Assembly: GCA_917880885.1 (NCBI GenBank)
Contig: OU862924.1
Coordinates: forward strand, 28,934,465-28,998,464
DNA: 64,000 nucleotides
From: Limnephilus marmoratus
Lineage: Eukaryota; Arthropoda; Insecta; Trichoptera; Limnephilidae
Direction: 5' to 3'
Every line of letters begins with the position of its first letter. The stretch's first letter is position 1. Positions 11,495 to 22,435 of the stretch are shown here, one piece after another. The position numbers and the translations under genes were made by a program. Under the pieces are notes generated by a model. That model ran no database searches. It was not told the origin of the DNA and worked only from the letters and a program-made list of their open reading frames with translations.

Positions 11495-11690
11495 CTCAAA
11501 AACTTTATTTATTTATCTATAAAAAGTATATTTACATTGGGTTTATTTGATGCCTGTCTCACTAGGATATACTTGTGTCGAGACAGGCGTAAGGAAGATA
11601 ATTAAGAAATCGGTAGCAATTCGGATAGCGTCGGCTTAACCATAAACTAAAATTACAATATCAGGCGCTATAAAGGTAATGTATTACAAA
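11495..11690 (-). mobile_element. LINE 3' end fragment with conserved stem-loop
   Basis: A TTTATTTATTTAT tail at about 11505 is followed by a stem-loop at 11552-11588 (GCCTGTCTCACTAGG ... GTGTCGAGACAGGC). The same tail and stem-loop order marks the 3' UTR of the LINE at 33.5 kb. No coding part remains. Confidence 0.65.
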
Positions 11691-11739
11691 TATTAAAACT
11701 TGGAGAAACTTCAAGCGTGTGACTATTATTCTATAATGC

Positions 11740-11836
11740 GAATTCCGGAGCCTCACAACATACCCCAACTGGGGAGTGCCGTAGTCCCAATGATTCCAGA
11801 TTCCAGATCTTCGGGAGCACTCGGGTCTCTTGTGCT
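11740..11836 (+). mobile_element. SINE 3' fragment
   Basis: GCCTCACAACATACCCCAAC followed by TGGGGAGTGCCGTAGTCCCA is the plus-strand version of the 3' half of the SINEs at 56.0 and 60.8 kb. The tRNA-like half is absent. Confidence 0.6.
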
Positions 11837-12544
11837 GTAGACACATTAAAAGTAACACTTAATACCTTTTTATTTAACAAAGTTTACATTAATTCATCAG
11901 GTGTAATCAAGGTTTTATTTGCATTACAACCTTAATTACGGAAAAATTCTCGAAGGAAATGAATATCCTTAATTTTAACGAACGTTCAACCATAAATAAC
12001 AAACAGAAAATTAGCTATTCGTAAGCAAAACGGAACCGGGTAATTTTACAAGGCATTAAAATGTAATTAAATTTGCAATATTTTATTTCATTATGTTGGA
12101 AGGACCAACGTAGCGATGCGTTACTCTAATTAATTTTACAACATTTATTTCCCTTCCTAAATAATTACGGTTGGTAAAGCGTGCGATTGATGCTATCTGT
12201 GTATGTAATTGTTTTAAGTTTGTTTTAATGCACCCAGTTTATTTCTCTCAATGTCATTGTTTCGAAATTTTATTGTTAACTATGTACTATGTATGAGTTG
12301 GTGAATTAAATATTATTACATACGTAATACACAGAAACGAGGAGTTGTTTTGGATGAAACAAATATTGTAAAGCTTAGGTGGAAAATCTACAGGAAAGTA
12401 AATTAGTCGAAATTATGTCAATAATTAATAGATATAATTTGAGGATAATGAACAGCAAGGTAGTCATTTGAAGATTACAATTACAAAACACAGTGTAAAT
12501 ATTTCAAAGACGCCTTAATTATTTACACGTATTAAACCGGAGAG
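11837..12544. other. no gene seen
   Basis: AT-rich, with no coding signature, long repeat or RNA gene that I can support. Confidence 0.5.
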
Positions 12545-12650
12545 TGCTGGCACAAAATCAAGATGAGTGGAGGAAGACTCTTGAGGAGGCCAAGACCTAC
12601 CAGGGGTTGTAGAGCCAGTGATGATGATGATTATTAATTATGAATATGTA
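12545..12650 (+). pseudogene. RTE-type LINE C-terminal tail
   Basis: The plus-strand frame QDEWRKTLEEAKTYQGL followed by a stop matches the usual end of RTE-type LINE proteins (a W-R-x(3)-EEA motif just before the stop). A GATGATGATGATT tail follows at about 12618. Only the last residues and tail survive, so this is a severe 5' truncation. Confidence 0.6.
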
Positions 12651-13094
12651 AGTTACCTTCGTTCTTTGAAGGACTTTTTGTGAGTAACAAGGTTGTTTTT
12701 GTTAAAATTAAATATTAATGAAATTCCAAAATTAATTAAACAAATTCAGAAATAAACTAAAAGCAATCAAAAATTTACCTCCATCAACTAACATCAAGCA
12801 ATAAAAATGTTCATATTAATTTTCATTTTTGTGTAATCAACATCTCTGCAACTATTGTTAAAGGGTTGCTCCGTGAATAGAATATAAAATTATACATTAA
12901 AAATGAAATAAAATAGTTCTTACATTTCGGAATAGAGAACTCCGTTCCAATTTTTTAATTTTTTTGATGAATAATGATCACTGATAACTTAAATAACTCC
13001 ATATTTATTTATATTTTTAAAGTCAGTTAAAATAGTTGTCAAAGTTTTAATTTTTCAAGATCCTCCGAAAACCACCGTATCGTAAACAATCGTG

Positions 13095-13351
13095 TGACGT
13101 CATCACTCCTGAAAAATTACTATAGGATCGGGCAATCAGCTGATCAACTGCCGCCATTTTGAATTCCGTTGTTCGAAGTATTCTCTCTAGAAGTAGCGTC
13201 ACTTTTTTTTTTGTGCATTAGTTTTTGAATATTTTCAATAATAGAGATAAACTAATAAGAGATACCTTTATTTTTGAAAAATTATTTAGGCCTAATTCCC
13301 ATACAATGACTTTACGGTGACGTCACTGTTTGACGTGTTGTGACGTCACCG
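13095..13351. promoter_or_regulatory. three TGACGTCA (CRE/ATF-like) sites
   Basis: Perfect TGACGTCA octamers occur at 13095-13102, 13318-13325 and 13341-13348. The last two sit in 12-bp inverted arms, CGGTGACGTCAC and GTGACGTCACCG, with a 13-bp spacer. This octamer is the consensus CREB/ATF site. No nearby host exon is evident, so the cluster could belong to a transposon promoter or be coincidental. Confidence 0.4.
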
Positions 13352-13834
13352 CTAAAATTTCAATAATGCCAACTTTACGGACTTTTTAATAATTTTTTAA
13401 AAACTCTGCGTTTAATATTTTTAAATAAAACTTATATATTCAGAATCAGCGTTTATTGGTCTATATGAACATATTTTTTTAAAGCCATAATATTTTTCAC
13501 TGGAGTTCCTTATTGATAGTATTGGAGAACCAAATACTGAATTTATCTTGGAAAGCATCGATAAACTCAAAGAATTTTACTGAAGACCAAAGATTGTTAT
13601 ACAATGCCAATTAAATAATTCATTTCATATAGATTCAAGAATTAACTTATTCCTCTCCTCAAAAAGATCCTTGACACGGCATCCCCCAAAAAAATGCTGC
13701 TGGGTCTCCTGTGGGTAATGCAAAAAAAGACTGGTGCGGTGAAAGACTTTCCCGTTGTGGCCAGAACTTAGACAGATATTGTATTTCAGATCAAGCAGGA
13801 ATATCCATCGTTACTGTTATATGTATTATATTAT

Positions 13835-14615
13835 GACTCAAAATTAAACTTTGTATCCCATATAAACACAATCACTAATAAAGGAATAAAAATGCTTGGC
13901 TTCATTCTTCGAAATACCAGAGGTTTTAGGAATATTTCAACTGTATAAATTTTATATACATCCTTAGTACGGAGTCAAGTCGAATATAACTTCTCGATCT
14001 GGTCCCCCCATTTTAAATTACATTAAGATACAATCGAAAAAATTCAACACAAATTCCCAAGACATATAAATTTTAAACTCGGTATTCCCATTGAAAACAT
14101 AAATTATAACTACTTGATGAAAGAATTAAATTTATTAAAACTCTCAGATCGAAGAATTATATCCGACTTAATATTTATGTTCAAAATTGCAAACGGTAAA
14201 ATAGACAGTCCTGATTTAACTAAGCTCATCGAATTTCATATACCCAGTAAAGTATCTCGCTCCAAAATCTTGTTTCAATGTAACAACAACAGGACTGAGT
14301 ACACGAAACACTCGCTTTTACCTAGATTACATGAAGTTAGTAATAGATACGCAGATGTGGCGGATCTATTTAACTGCACGGAAGCTAGGTACAAGAAGGC
14401 TATTCTATCATATATCTTCAATCAATATTAATTTTATTTATACTATAGTATTGAATGTAATTGTAGCCCTTTGTGTCATTTCTTAATCAAATGCCACAAT
14501 TAACTTAACTCTTTTTTTATAATTATTTCTTATGTATCTTCAACTAATATTTTGTGACATGTAATATGTATTTATGGTATATTTATACCGTTAATAAATA
14601 AATAAATAAATAATA
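13835..14615 (+). pseudogene. Jockey-type LINE ORF2 C-terminus and 3' end
   Basis: Plus-strand coding with scattered stops reads NKGIKMLGFILRNTRGF and LVRSQVEYNFSIWSPHF, then an open stretch at 14114-14431 ending in RYKKAILSYIFNQY and a stop. These are the C-terminal landmarks of Jockey-clade ORF2. The 3' UTR ends with a hairpin GGTATATTTATACC at 14577-14590 and an (AATA)n tail to about 14613. A minus-strand relative lies at 57.1-57.9 kb. The copy is 5'-truncated, with stops in the RT-distal part. Confidence 0.85.
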
Positions 14616-15147
14616 TACATTTGTGCTAATATAAATATAATATCATAATACACCACGCATAACTAGAGAATTTGGTTCTGCCTAGTTAGGAACTAATAAG
14701 ATAGAACTTGAATACAAAATAAATATTTTCTGTTGTTTATTTTCTCTTCATAATTATTGTTATTAGTCATTATTATTTATTAACACCCTAGTGGGCTTTT
14801 ATAATATAATATTTCAATAAATTACAGTATTTAAGTATAACACGTTAAATAATATAGTTGTAACAATAAAACAACTAATATAATTTATATGTATAATAAA
14901 ACAAATGTAAAAAACTAAAAAGCTAGAATGAAAGTGTGTGGATAAAATTATTTGTATGTGTTCAAAATAATAAAATAAATAATATATCATGTACCCGAAT
15001 GGTATCGAATATTATAACAGATCATTTAAGAAGAGAAAATAGAAAGCCGCTAGACGTCGCTTTCTTTTCTTTTGCTTGTTTTTTTTTAATGTGGTTTGAA
15101 GATTGGATATTGATTTCACAAAATATAAATGTTTTTTTTGGATTTCG
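14616..15147. other. no gene seen
   Basis: AT-rich filler. Open frames here read through low-complexity sequence and the neighbouring tRNA-like repeat. Confidence 0.5.
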
Positions 15148-15235
15148 TAGGATTCGAACCCCCGTTCCCTTGATGTATGTGTCTCTAGCCGCTGAGACTT
15201 GTCAGGCACCTTGCCCACTACACTATGGAAGGCAC
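15148..15235 (-). mobile_element. tRNA-derived SINE-like fragment
   Basis: The minus strand reads TAGTGTAGTGGGCAAGG (box A-like), then GGGGGTTCGAATCC (box B). An A-rich run follows. The spacing is tRNA-like, but I cannot draw an acceptor stem, so this is a SINE head or tRNA pseudogene rather than a working tRNA. Confidence 0.55.
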
Positions 15236-15584
15236 GCGCCGAGGTGCGAATTTACCGCATTATATTAGTACCGAGTATTAGCGAAGAACTGAGTTGTGAC
15301 GCATATCCGTTTCACCCGAATTTCAAGTCACAAGAAGTGTCATTTCAAAAAAAAAAGTTAATTATCAGGAGATTTTTTTTTTTTTACATGAGCTGGAATC
15401 GAAGAATCGAAGTTAGTTTCCTTTTGAAACTTGCAAAATTGTCAACACCTAATATATCTACATGTTCGCAATATTTATTGGCAAGGCTATGTATATGTAA
15501 TTCTTCTATATTAAGTGCTAAATATAATTTAATCTATGAAATGTTATAAATTAATAAGATAGGCGTCATCCATTTTAATTTTTA

Positions 15585-16112
15585 AACGACTTCAAAAAGG
15601 AGGAGGTTCTCAATTCGACCGTATTTTTTTTTTAATGTTTGTTACCTTAGAACTTTCGACTGGGTGAACCGATATTGATGATTCTTTTTTTATTTGAAAA
15701 CTGGTGTTGGTGCCATTTTAATTTGGTCCAGTTCCGACAATGGCTTCCATGAGAAAACCGTATAAGTCTTAAATTTGCATTAAGCATGTGCGCGACAAAT
15801 GGACGAATAACTCAATATCACGCCAACCGACTTCGATGATTCTTTTTTTATTGGAAAGGATGTACTTCAAGGGTAGTTTCTTGAGAGTTTGGTTAGGTTC
15901 TGATTATGGGATCCATGACAAAGTAACGGAACTCTTCAATTCTTAGGAGCAAATTAACGAAACTCAGCCGAATCTCTTAATTTGACCCTAAAGTCGTTAT
16001 AGTCAAATTATGTCGGTCGCATATGAGCAGCATGTTTAGAAGGTCTACCCATATTAGTACCCATATTAGACAAATTAGTTTGTGTACTTCAGATTCACTA
16101 AAAATCAAAAAA
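15585..16112. repeat. dispersed repeat with CGACTTCAAAAAGGAGGAGG motif
   Basis: The opening AACGACTTCAAAAAGGAGGA and the later GTGAACCGATATTGATGATTC are of a kind I recognise from dispersed repeats in many arthropod genomes. The AACGACTTCAA motif recurs in the foldback element directly to the right. There is no coding region. Confidence 0.5.
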
Positions 16113-16551
16113 TAAACAAAAATTTTAACAAAACAAAAAACGACTTCAACAAAAGCACTAAAAAGTAAAAAAAATAGTTTCGTATTCTTCTACAACTTCA
16201 TGATCAACTTACTCATCAATATGTAGGTACGATTGTTATTTTTGGAGTCGGTGTCAGCAAAGGTACCCGACCCGGCGTGTTCACTTGACAGCTCCCCTCA
16301 CGCCGCGGCTCCGCTCTGGCCTCTCGCCTCGTCAAGTCGCTTTTGCGACACAAGCACATCTCACCTATAACTATATATGTAGTTACAAACCTACCTTGAC
16401 TGACACCGACTCCAAAAGTAACAATCGTACCAACATATTGATGAGTAGAAAAAGTAAGTTGATTATGAAGTTGTAGAAGAATACGAAATTATTTTTTTAC
16501 TTTTCAGTGCTTTTTTTAAGTCGTTTTTTGTTTTGTTAAAATTTTTGTTTA
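16113..16551. mobile_element. foldback element with ~145-bp inverted arms
   Basis: Arms at 16113-16257 and 16400-16551 are inverted copies (TAAACAAAAATTTTAAC outer end; GGAGTCGGTGTCAG and CTGACACCGACTCC inner ends). They surround a 142-bp GC-richer centre. No transposase frame is present, so it is non-autonomous. A target duplication is not clear. Confidence 0.75.
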
Positions 16552-17095
16552 TAATCGGTATATATCACACTTTTTGGACTCGAGTATTCAGTATTTTTCA
16601 AAATTTAAATTCAAGTGGATAATTGTTGGATTGCGAGAGAACAACTTACCGCTTTTCTCACCAAATTACGGTAATAAGGGTTTGATGGCAACATTGGCAA
16701 CCGCAATATTATAACAGTTGTCAGATTTATTCAGCAAGACATTGCGTGAAGATGTCTTATTTCACAAGATAAGTTAGATGGCTGGATCTAATGAATCCCT
16801 TTAGACTGCCTATTCTTCCGTTACTTCCTGCCAGTCAAATAATCATCAATTTCCTATCATTATGTGACCACACCGGCGAAGATGATTCGTGTTCAGATCC
16901 TAGAAAGTCGTGACATACTTAGGCCTGTAAGTAGTGAAGCACTGAAATACAGCCTATTGCCTGCTGAAGAGGCTTCGGGGGTTCTCAAACGTGCAGCTTC
17001 TCGATGACGGAAGTAGGCTTCCACCGGAAGAGATGATAAATGTATGCGGCGAAACAACGCTGTTAATTAGTTAAATGATTGGTGTAATCATCTTT
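16552..17095. other. no gene seen
   Basis: Mixed-composition sequence with no long frame or repeat partner that I could find within the window. Confidence 0.45.
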
Positions 17096-18090
17096 ATTAT
17101 TGACTAGCTCTCGTGTACCCGGCGTTGCTTGGTGCTGTGGATGGTTTTGAAGTTTTTTTTTTGGTTTTGAATTTTCTTCGTATTTAAAAAAACTGGTTTT
17201 AATATTTTAAGTTGTCAGTAAAATAAGTTAAGTTAAAAATTAACAAAATAAATTTTGCTTTGAATGTGGGTAAATACTATGAAACAAAAAGATTAATAAC
17301 AGGGTAACAAGTATAAAGCATTTATTTTTATAATACTGTTATACTTAGGGCGTTAGTAAATGAAAAAAATCAGAGCTTGCAATTCACACGCGGTAGAAGT
17401 GAAACCTTCAGAAAACTAAAGTAGAGAAGAGTGGGGAGGCTTCGAAGCACCGCACAAAGAGAAGACCCATTATATTATCTTATTCTTTGGCAAGCTAAAT
17501 CCTATACATAGATGTATTTGTTTTTCTCTTTTTAGTTTCCCAATTTTTCGTTTCATCGAGTTTCAAATTACAACCGTGCTAAAGAAGTTTTCACTTCAAT
17601 AAATAAAACCAATAAATCAATAAATCTCCCAGATAATGTTTGCTAGAAAAGGTGTAAAATTGTATCGTGTTTTGATTCCGGCGTTGTCTCTAAGAGTAAT
17701 TCCTTTGGCGCCGCTGCCCGAATTTCTACCGATTTCTTACATATCTCCTTTAAACACGTTAAGTTTTAAAGCTAAATATATGTTATTCTTGAAGATATTC
17801 TTGAAACGCAAATTATATAAAATTCTCTCGATAGAAAAAAATCGCAAAATATGCTGCAAAAATTATTATAAACACGTTTTTTCACTTATTTTACAAGTTA
17901 TACGTATAAAAATTCACAGTGTTTCTTTAAATGCTCTATTTTTGCTTTATTTTAAACGAGTCATGTTTTGTTAAACATTTTCACAATTTTCGCATCGATT
18001 TTTCGCTTTAAATACTAGCGCGCTCCTCTAACATTCTTAATTTCATATCTCTCCATCTTCTCCTTTTTGAGCCCGGTTGCGGCGCCTTAA
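17096..18090 (-). repeat. dispersed repeat family X, long copy
   Basis: It begins near TAGCTCTCGTGTACCCGGCG and includes GTGAAACCTTCAGAAAAC at 17399. GAGCCCGG and the reverse complement of 11170-11460 lie at its far end. Related pieces lie at 5.4-6.9 kb and 49.4-49.9 kb. The 112-codon frame at 17636-17974 is a product of this repeat and has no recognisable domain. Confidence 0.6.
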
Positions 18091-18118
18091 AGTTTTGGTT
18101 ATTTTGGATGGTGACCGA

Positions 18119-18283
18119 CAAACTCAGAATGAAACCAACTGAGAACCACCTCAGAAAGGTCATTAAGAATGATGATAAAAAATTGGTTAAATAGGTTAGG
18201 GTTACCGGCTATTTTAAAATTATTTTTCATAGCTTTCAATGACCTTTCTGAGGTAGTTCTGAGTAGGTTTCATTCTGAGTTGG
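18119..18283. repeat. short foldback (inverted repeat)
   Basis: AACTCAGAATGAAACC ... CCTCAGAAAGGTCATT on the left is mirrored by AATGACCTTTCTGAGG ... GGTTTCATTCTGAGTT on the right. The arms are about 45 bp around a 70-bp centre. It is a MITE-like hairpin, unassigned. Confidence 0.65.
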
Positions 18284-18374
18284 CATGGAACCATTTTGGA
18301 TTCACAGCGAGAAACATCATTTCCTGCTGACCGTTTGTACTTTTGTGATTTAACTTATTTCTTTAATATTTTTT

Positions 18375-18812
18375 TATTTATTTTTTTTATTTTTTTTTAT
18401 TAGTAATAGAAGGTACATAAATTACAAATAATTTTTATACAGTAATTAATTACATAGTAGAATATTTGATGTACCCCCATAATTAAGCAAGGCTTGTGTG
18501 TATGGGGGGGTGTTATTGTATTGCTTTTTTTATATCATTCAGTTTAAGTTTTCAGTATAATTTTTAAGGTGAGTTTTAAAATTTTTTATATTGGTATTCA
18601 TGTTTCTAATTTTTTCTGGTAATGAATTAAAAAATTTTGCTCCGAGATATTTATGACTCAATTGTCCAATTTTTTTTTTACATTTTGGAGTGGGAAGTAT
18701 TGATGTTTGTCTAAGACTTCTTTTATTTTTAAAGGGTGCAACTTGATTTTTAATATTATCTTTATAAATTTGTAATGTTGCATGATAAAAGCATAATGCA
18801 CTTAATTTTATG
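18375..18812 (-). mobile_element. LINE copy C, 5'-truncated (uninterrupted relative of copy B)
   Basis: Nearly identical to copy B: the tail and 3' UTR at 18384-18515 match 1708-1822 plus 9927 onward, and the C-terminal coding matches 9960-10230. Because the 8.1-kb element is absent here, this copy shows the empty target ATGGGGGGG. It breaks off near 18812. Confidence 0.9.
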
Positions 18813-19209
18813 TATTATATGTATTTCTTATGCATATTATGTGTACAACATATTCTTATGTGTACAACATATTCTCTTAGATAATGCTCCCATCCACTGT
18901 TAGAGGAACGGCAACGCGGCCCGTTTCATATATTATGTAAATTATAATTTTGGATTTGAGGCTGAAGTACCTAATCAACCAAACTGAGTTATTTGTGTAA
19001 TCAAAAGGTGTCAAATACATAAAGTATTTAAATATTCAAAAATATGATTTTACTGTATTTCTTATGAAATAAAAATTATTAAACGAAAGCATTTTGATGA
19101 ATGTAAATTTAATTTATAAATTACTTACCTATTTAGATCGGAACACAAATTTATCGTATACATATAAAATAAAATTACAACCAAAAAACGCATTTTTGCG
19201 ATGCATAAT

Positions 19210-19345
19210 TTTTTATTTTATTTTTCATTACATTAACACAGTAGAAAAGGCAAGATATATTTTTTAATAATTATAAATAAATCCAGTTGCCTCCAAAATT
19301 AAGCAAAATTGATTTTTTAAACAATATTACTTTGTTTAAACCACT
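19210..19345. repeat. dispersed repeat Z, left part
   Basis: AACACAGTAGAAAAGGCAAG ... AAGCAAAATTGATTTT matches 25480-25620. The right part of the same repeat (GATTAAAAAAATTATTATTC at about 20620) lies beyond the LINE and PLE pieces, so those appear to be inserted into repeat Z. Confidence 0.5.
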
Positions 19346-19364
19346 TCTTCTTTCGTATGGTGGG

Positions 19365-19590
19365 GGGTCAGAGGGGGTCATCTAGGTCTGCGAGCCAATC
19401 TAGGGCCTCAGGCGTTGCCCTGTGGACCTCATCAATCCCGCCGAAGAATTAATGGAGCGGGCATTCGTTGACCACATATTCGGTGGTCTGCACCGCACCG
19501 CATTCACACATCGCCGACTCTTCAAGGCCCCATCTATGCATCATCTGAGCACAACGGCTATGGGAGCACCTTATCCTATTAATGGCAGTC
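19365..19590 (-). pseudogene. LINE C-terminal fragment with Cys/His motif
   Basis: The minus strand reads MCECGAVQTTEYVVNECP, a stop, then EVHRATPEALDWLADLDDPL and a stop. The C-x-C ... H/Y ... C pattern before the final W-L-x-x-L-D is typical of the C-terminal zinc-binding tail of several LINE ORF2 proteins. It is a short dead fragment. Confidence 0.6.
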
Positions 19591-19924
19591 TAGAGCTACT
19601 TGAATATTTGTTTAAAGCCGACCGGTTTCGGAACGACCTTCCTTCCTCAGGGTAAACGTATACCGATTTGACAATTACAAAATAGTGGGTGGGAACAATG
19701 TTGCTAATATTTTAGGCTATAAGATAATATTTTTTGTTTGTAAATTTATTTTTTCAAAATTTCAAAAAATAAATATCTATACAATTCTAATAATAATATT
19801 GATAAAGAATGGCGTAAAATTTTGAATATTAATAATTTTTCAGTTGAATGTTGCAAAAATCTCCCTTCTAATATTAATATATTAATCTAGTTTTTTAATA
19901 TTATTCTAGCTTTTTTTACAAGAA

Positions 19925-20215
19925 ATAATATCGGTAATTTTTTGAAGAACGCTAAAGATAAAGACCACAAATTGACTAATTCTGGAATATATAAACCCAA
20001 ATGTAATGTCCCTCATTTTATATTGGAAAAACAACTCGTTATTTAGAAATCAGAATCAAAGATCATTTAAGGTGTCTTAATAATAATAATTTTTTCTGAG
20101 TTCGCTAACCATATCATTGAAAATAACCATAGTTTTGAAAAAAAATACGGGGTTAAATATTCTTCATATTAATCACAAAGGAAAACGCTGAGATAAATTA
20201 GAAGCCTTGGAAATA
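19925..20215 (+). pseudogene. GIY-YIG endonuclease remnant of the PLE
   Basis: At 19984 the frame reads GIYKPKCNVPHF. Shifting frame at the TTT run gives YIGKTTRYLEIRIKDHL, the G-I-Y ... Y-I-G core followed by the conserved R-x(2,3)-H segment. Further on, SEFANHIIENNHSF matches the usual helix after it. At least two indels separate these pieces, so the gene is dead. GIY-YIG next to a reverse transcriptase is diagnostic of PLEs. Confidence 0.75.
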
Positions 20216-20414
20216 AATGAAAAAATCCCTTAAAAATAATGAATCTATTATCAACAAACAAAAAATATTATCATACAGCCCAATCATATGTTCCCCCAAC
20301 CACTCTTCATTATTCCCTAGCAACGCCTCTACCCCTACCACAATCCTTAGTAATAATACGTTGTTGCTAGTTGCTACCGACTATTTTGTAATTGTCAAAT
20401 CAGTATGCACGTTT

Positions 20415-20452
20415 GCCCTGAGGAAGGAACGGTCGTTTCGAAACCGATCGGC
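20415..20452 (+). ncRNA. candidate hammerhead ribozyme core in PLE terminal repeat
   Basis: GCC-CTGAGGA-A-GGAAC...GTTTC-GAAACCGATC-GGC. Stem I is GCC/GGC, stem II GGAAC/GTTTC, followed by GAAA and a possible cleavage site after ATC. One unpaired base after CTGAGGA departs from the minimal canonical core. The inverted partner at 19617-19655 (minus) has stem II GGAA/TTCC and GGTC as cleavage site. Confidence 0.5.
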
Positions 20453-21044
20453 TTTAAACAAATGGTTCAAACAAAGTAACATTGTTTCATTTATTTATAA
20501 TGCTTAACAACAAGGTTATAGCTAAATTCAAAAGTATATGATTTTTTAATTACCCACATTATTTCAAATAAAAAATAAATAAAACAGGACATATCCGTAC
20601 TGGATATTTTTTACAACTTTTGATTAAAAAAATTATTATTCATTTTGGTTGGGTATTTTGGCTTAAAACCAAAATTAAGATTTGCGTGAAACATTGCATT
20701 TTATCAGTCCACCTATTGAATAGGTATATCTATTTGTTTTCATGTCATTAATTTAAGTTTTTAGATACCTACATGCAAGTTAGGTCTTACAATACAATTA
20801 TAATCTTAAGATTTATGCTACTCTTCCATTAGAAGCTAGAATAGTGGAAGAGGAATGTACGTTGCAATAATGCAAAAAAAAAATATTACGTGCAAATTTA
20901 TTTAAATGTGTAAATTTCATAATTATATTGAAGATTGGAGTCGAGTTCAGACTTAGAAGAGATGAAATGTTGATACTACAAACTACAAATTAAAAGCAAA
21001 AATCCGCTTAGTTTGTCGTTCTCTGTGAATAAACGGCTGACCTA

Positions 21045-21430
21045 TGCCAACGATTTACATTACGAGGTTGGTAAGTCTCCTGGTGTTTTAAGTTGAATTC
21101 AATAGATGGCGCTGGTAGTATAATATGCATAAGAAATTAAAAATGCATTGTTTTCTTTACATGGGTTTTATTTTCATGTGATACAGCATACGAATCTAAA
21201 TTTCCGGGAGCTAGTGGGACTATGGCAACCTCACCGCATGGCTAAGCTAATTGATGCTAACGATTTACGAAGAGGTAGTCTCTTGGAGTTTTAAATTGAA
21301 CTCAATAGATGGCGCTGGTGGTATAATATCAAAACGAATAAATCATGATTTTCTTTCATTGGAAAAATGGATTTTTATTTTTACGTGATACGGCATGAGA
21401 CGGGAGCCAGTGGGGCTATGACAACTTCAA
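21045..21430. repeat. tandem duplication, ~210-bp unit
   Basis: Two units each contain CAACGATTTAC-type starts, CAATAGATGGCGCTGGTNGT, and a GGGAGCYAGTGGGRCTATG block. They have diverged by roughly a tenth by eye. The GGGAGCCAGTGG block also appears in the SINEs at 56 and 60.8 kb, so this may be SINE-derived. Confidence 0.55.
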
Positions 21431-21689
21431 TTTACAGGTCGTTGCGAGGTTAAGAGAGAGCTTTAAAAGTACCTACCCGATCATTAAAGTACCTACAGTG
21501 AGCACAGCTAAAGACATTTCACGCAACAATTCGATCCTTAGTAGTCTCTCACCAGGGTTATTTTTCATCGTGGAAGAATGTGGTCCTGAGTATATTGCTC
21601 CTGAACCAGAATTCTTCTGACACTGGTATATTTTGCGTCATCGACGAGAGATTTGAAAGAGAAATCCCTTTGTTTCTTAGAAGCTCTCC

Positions 21690-21850
21690 TAATTTCACTC
21701 TGAGGGGTTGAGGAAAGCAATCCCCTCCTGGACCTATATTATCATGTATGAGGAAACTGCGTTGAGGAAAGGAGGAAGAGGAAGTTCTGGGAAGGAAAAG
21801 GATATAAGGGATGGAAAAATGTATACAGTATAAACTGGGAGTCAGTGTTG
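21690..21850 (-). repeat. dispersed repeat family Y, fragment
   Basis: AGGAAGAGGAAGTTCTGGGAAGG is the reverse complement of segments at 40.0 and 47.2 kb (CCCAGAACTTTCTCTCCTTC type). An open minus-strand frame of 137 codons crosses this repeat but has no recognisable domain. Confidence 0.45.
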
Positions 21851-21994
21851 TGCAGGAGAGACGGACGTATGAATCTATCCCTCCCACCGCGGTTCTAAGC
21901 GTTGTTTCGAGAGTCCTGTTCGAGAGGTCAAAAGCTCTACTCAACCAGTCTCTTCCGATTCGGTCTGCCATGCATAGCGGACCACTTGGGGTGA

Positions 21995-22120
21995 TTTACA
22001 GCAGAGGTATGATTTTAGATTTTCACGGCCAAAAGTATTATTGTCACCAGTATCCATCCTCAGAGCAGATGTATCGAAGGGCAGGGCAGAACGCTGTCCG
22101 AAATGTTGGCTAAAGACAAG
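21995..22120. mobile_element. PLE terminal-repeat remnant
   Basis: GATTTTCACGGCCAAAAG at 22017 and CTGTCCGAAATGTTGGCTAAAG at 22093 match the two sides of the palindromic PLE unit at 50.6 kb. The centre is collapsed and the CTGATGA core is lost. Confidence 0.5.
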
Positions 22121-22435
22121 ATAATTATTATTGCAGAAATAATGGTTATCCAATAAATAGTTCCCTGGGCGATGGTACGCATACCCGCATCCCGAATTGA
22201 AATTTAATATTCCAAAATATCTTTTTTAAATTTAAAGTTTTTAATAAATAAGAAATTTAATTTAAATAAATTATTATTAATGTTAGAATCGGTAGCTTTG
22301 AAAAAGAAATATAAATATTATGATGTAAAATATAACATTTTTTGAAATATTTATATTTTATTAATAATACGGTAGGATGTTTTTTAGGCTTCTCTCTTCT
22401 GTCCAATAATTTTAACTACACAATAGTTTCTTTAA

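Larger units (their letters stand above)
19596..20535 (+). mobile_element. Penelope-like element (PLE) remnant
   Basis: A decayed GIY-YIG endonuclease region (about 19925-20215) lies between two related terminal segments in opposite orientation: inverted at about 19596-19700 and direct at about 20330-20535. Terminal repeats with one inverted copy are a known PLE arrangement. The terminal segments match 40169-40454. The reverse transcriptase is not recognisable; only the C-terminal end survives, with frameshifts. Confidence 0.75.

Noticed and set aside
21558..21971. 137-codon minus-strand frame
   Set aside because: It crosses dispersed repeat Y and has no recognisable domain or splice context.
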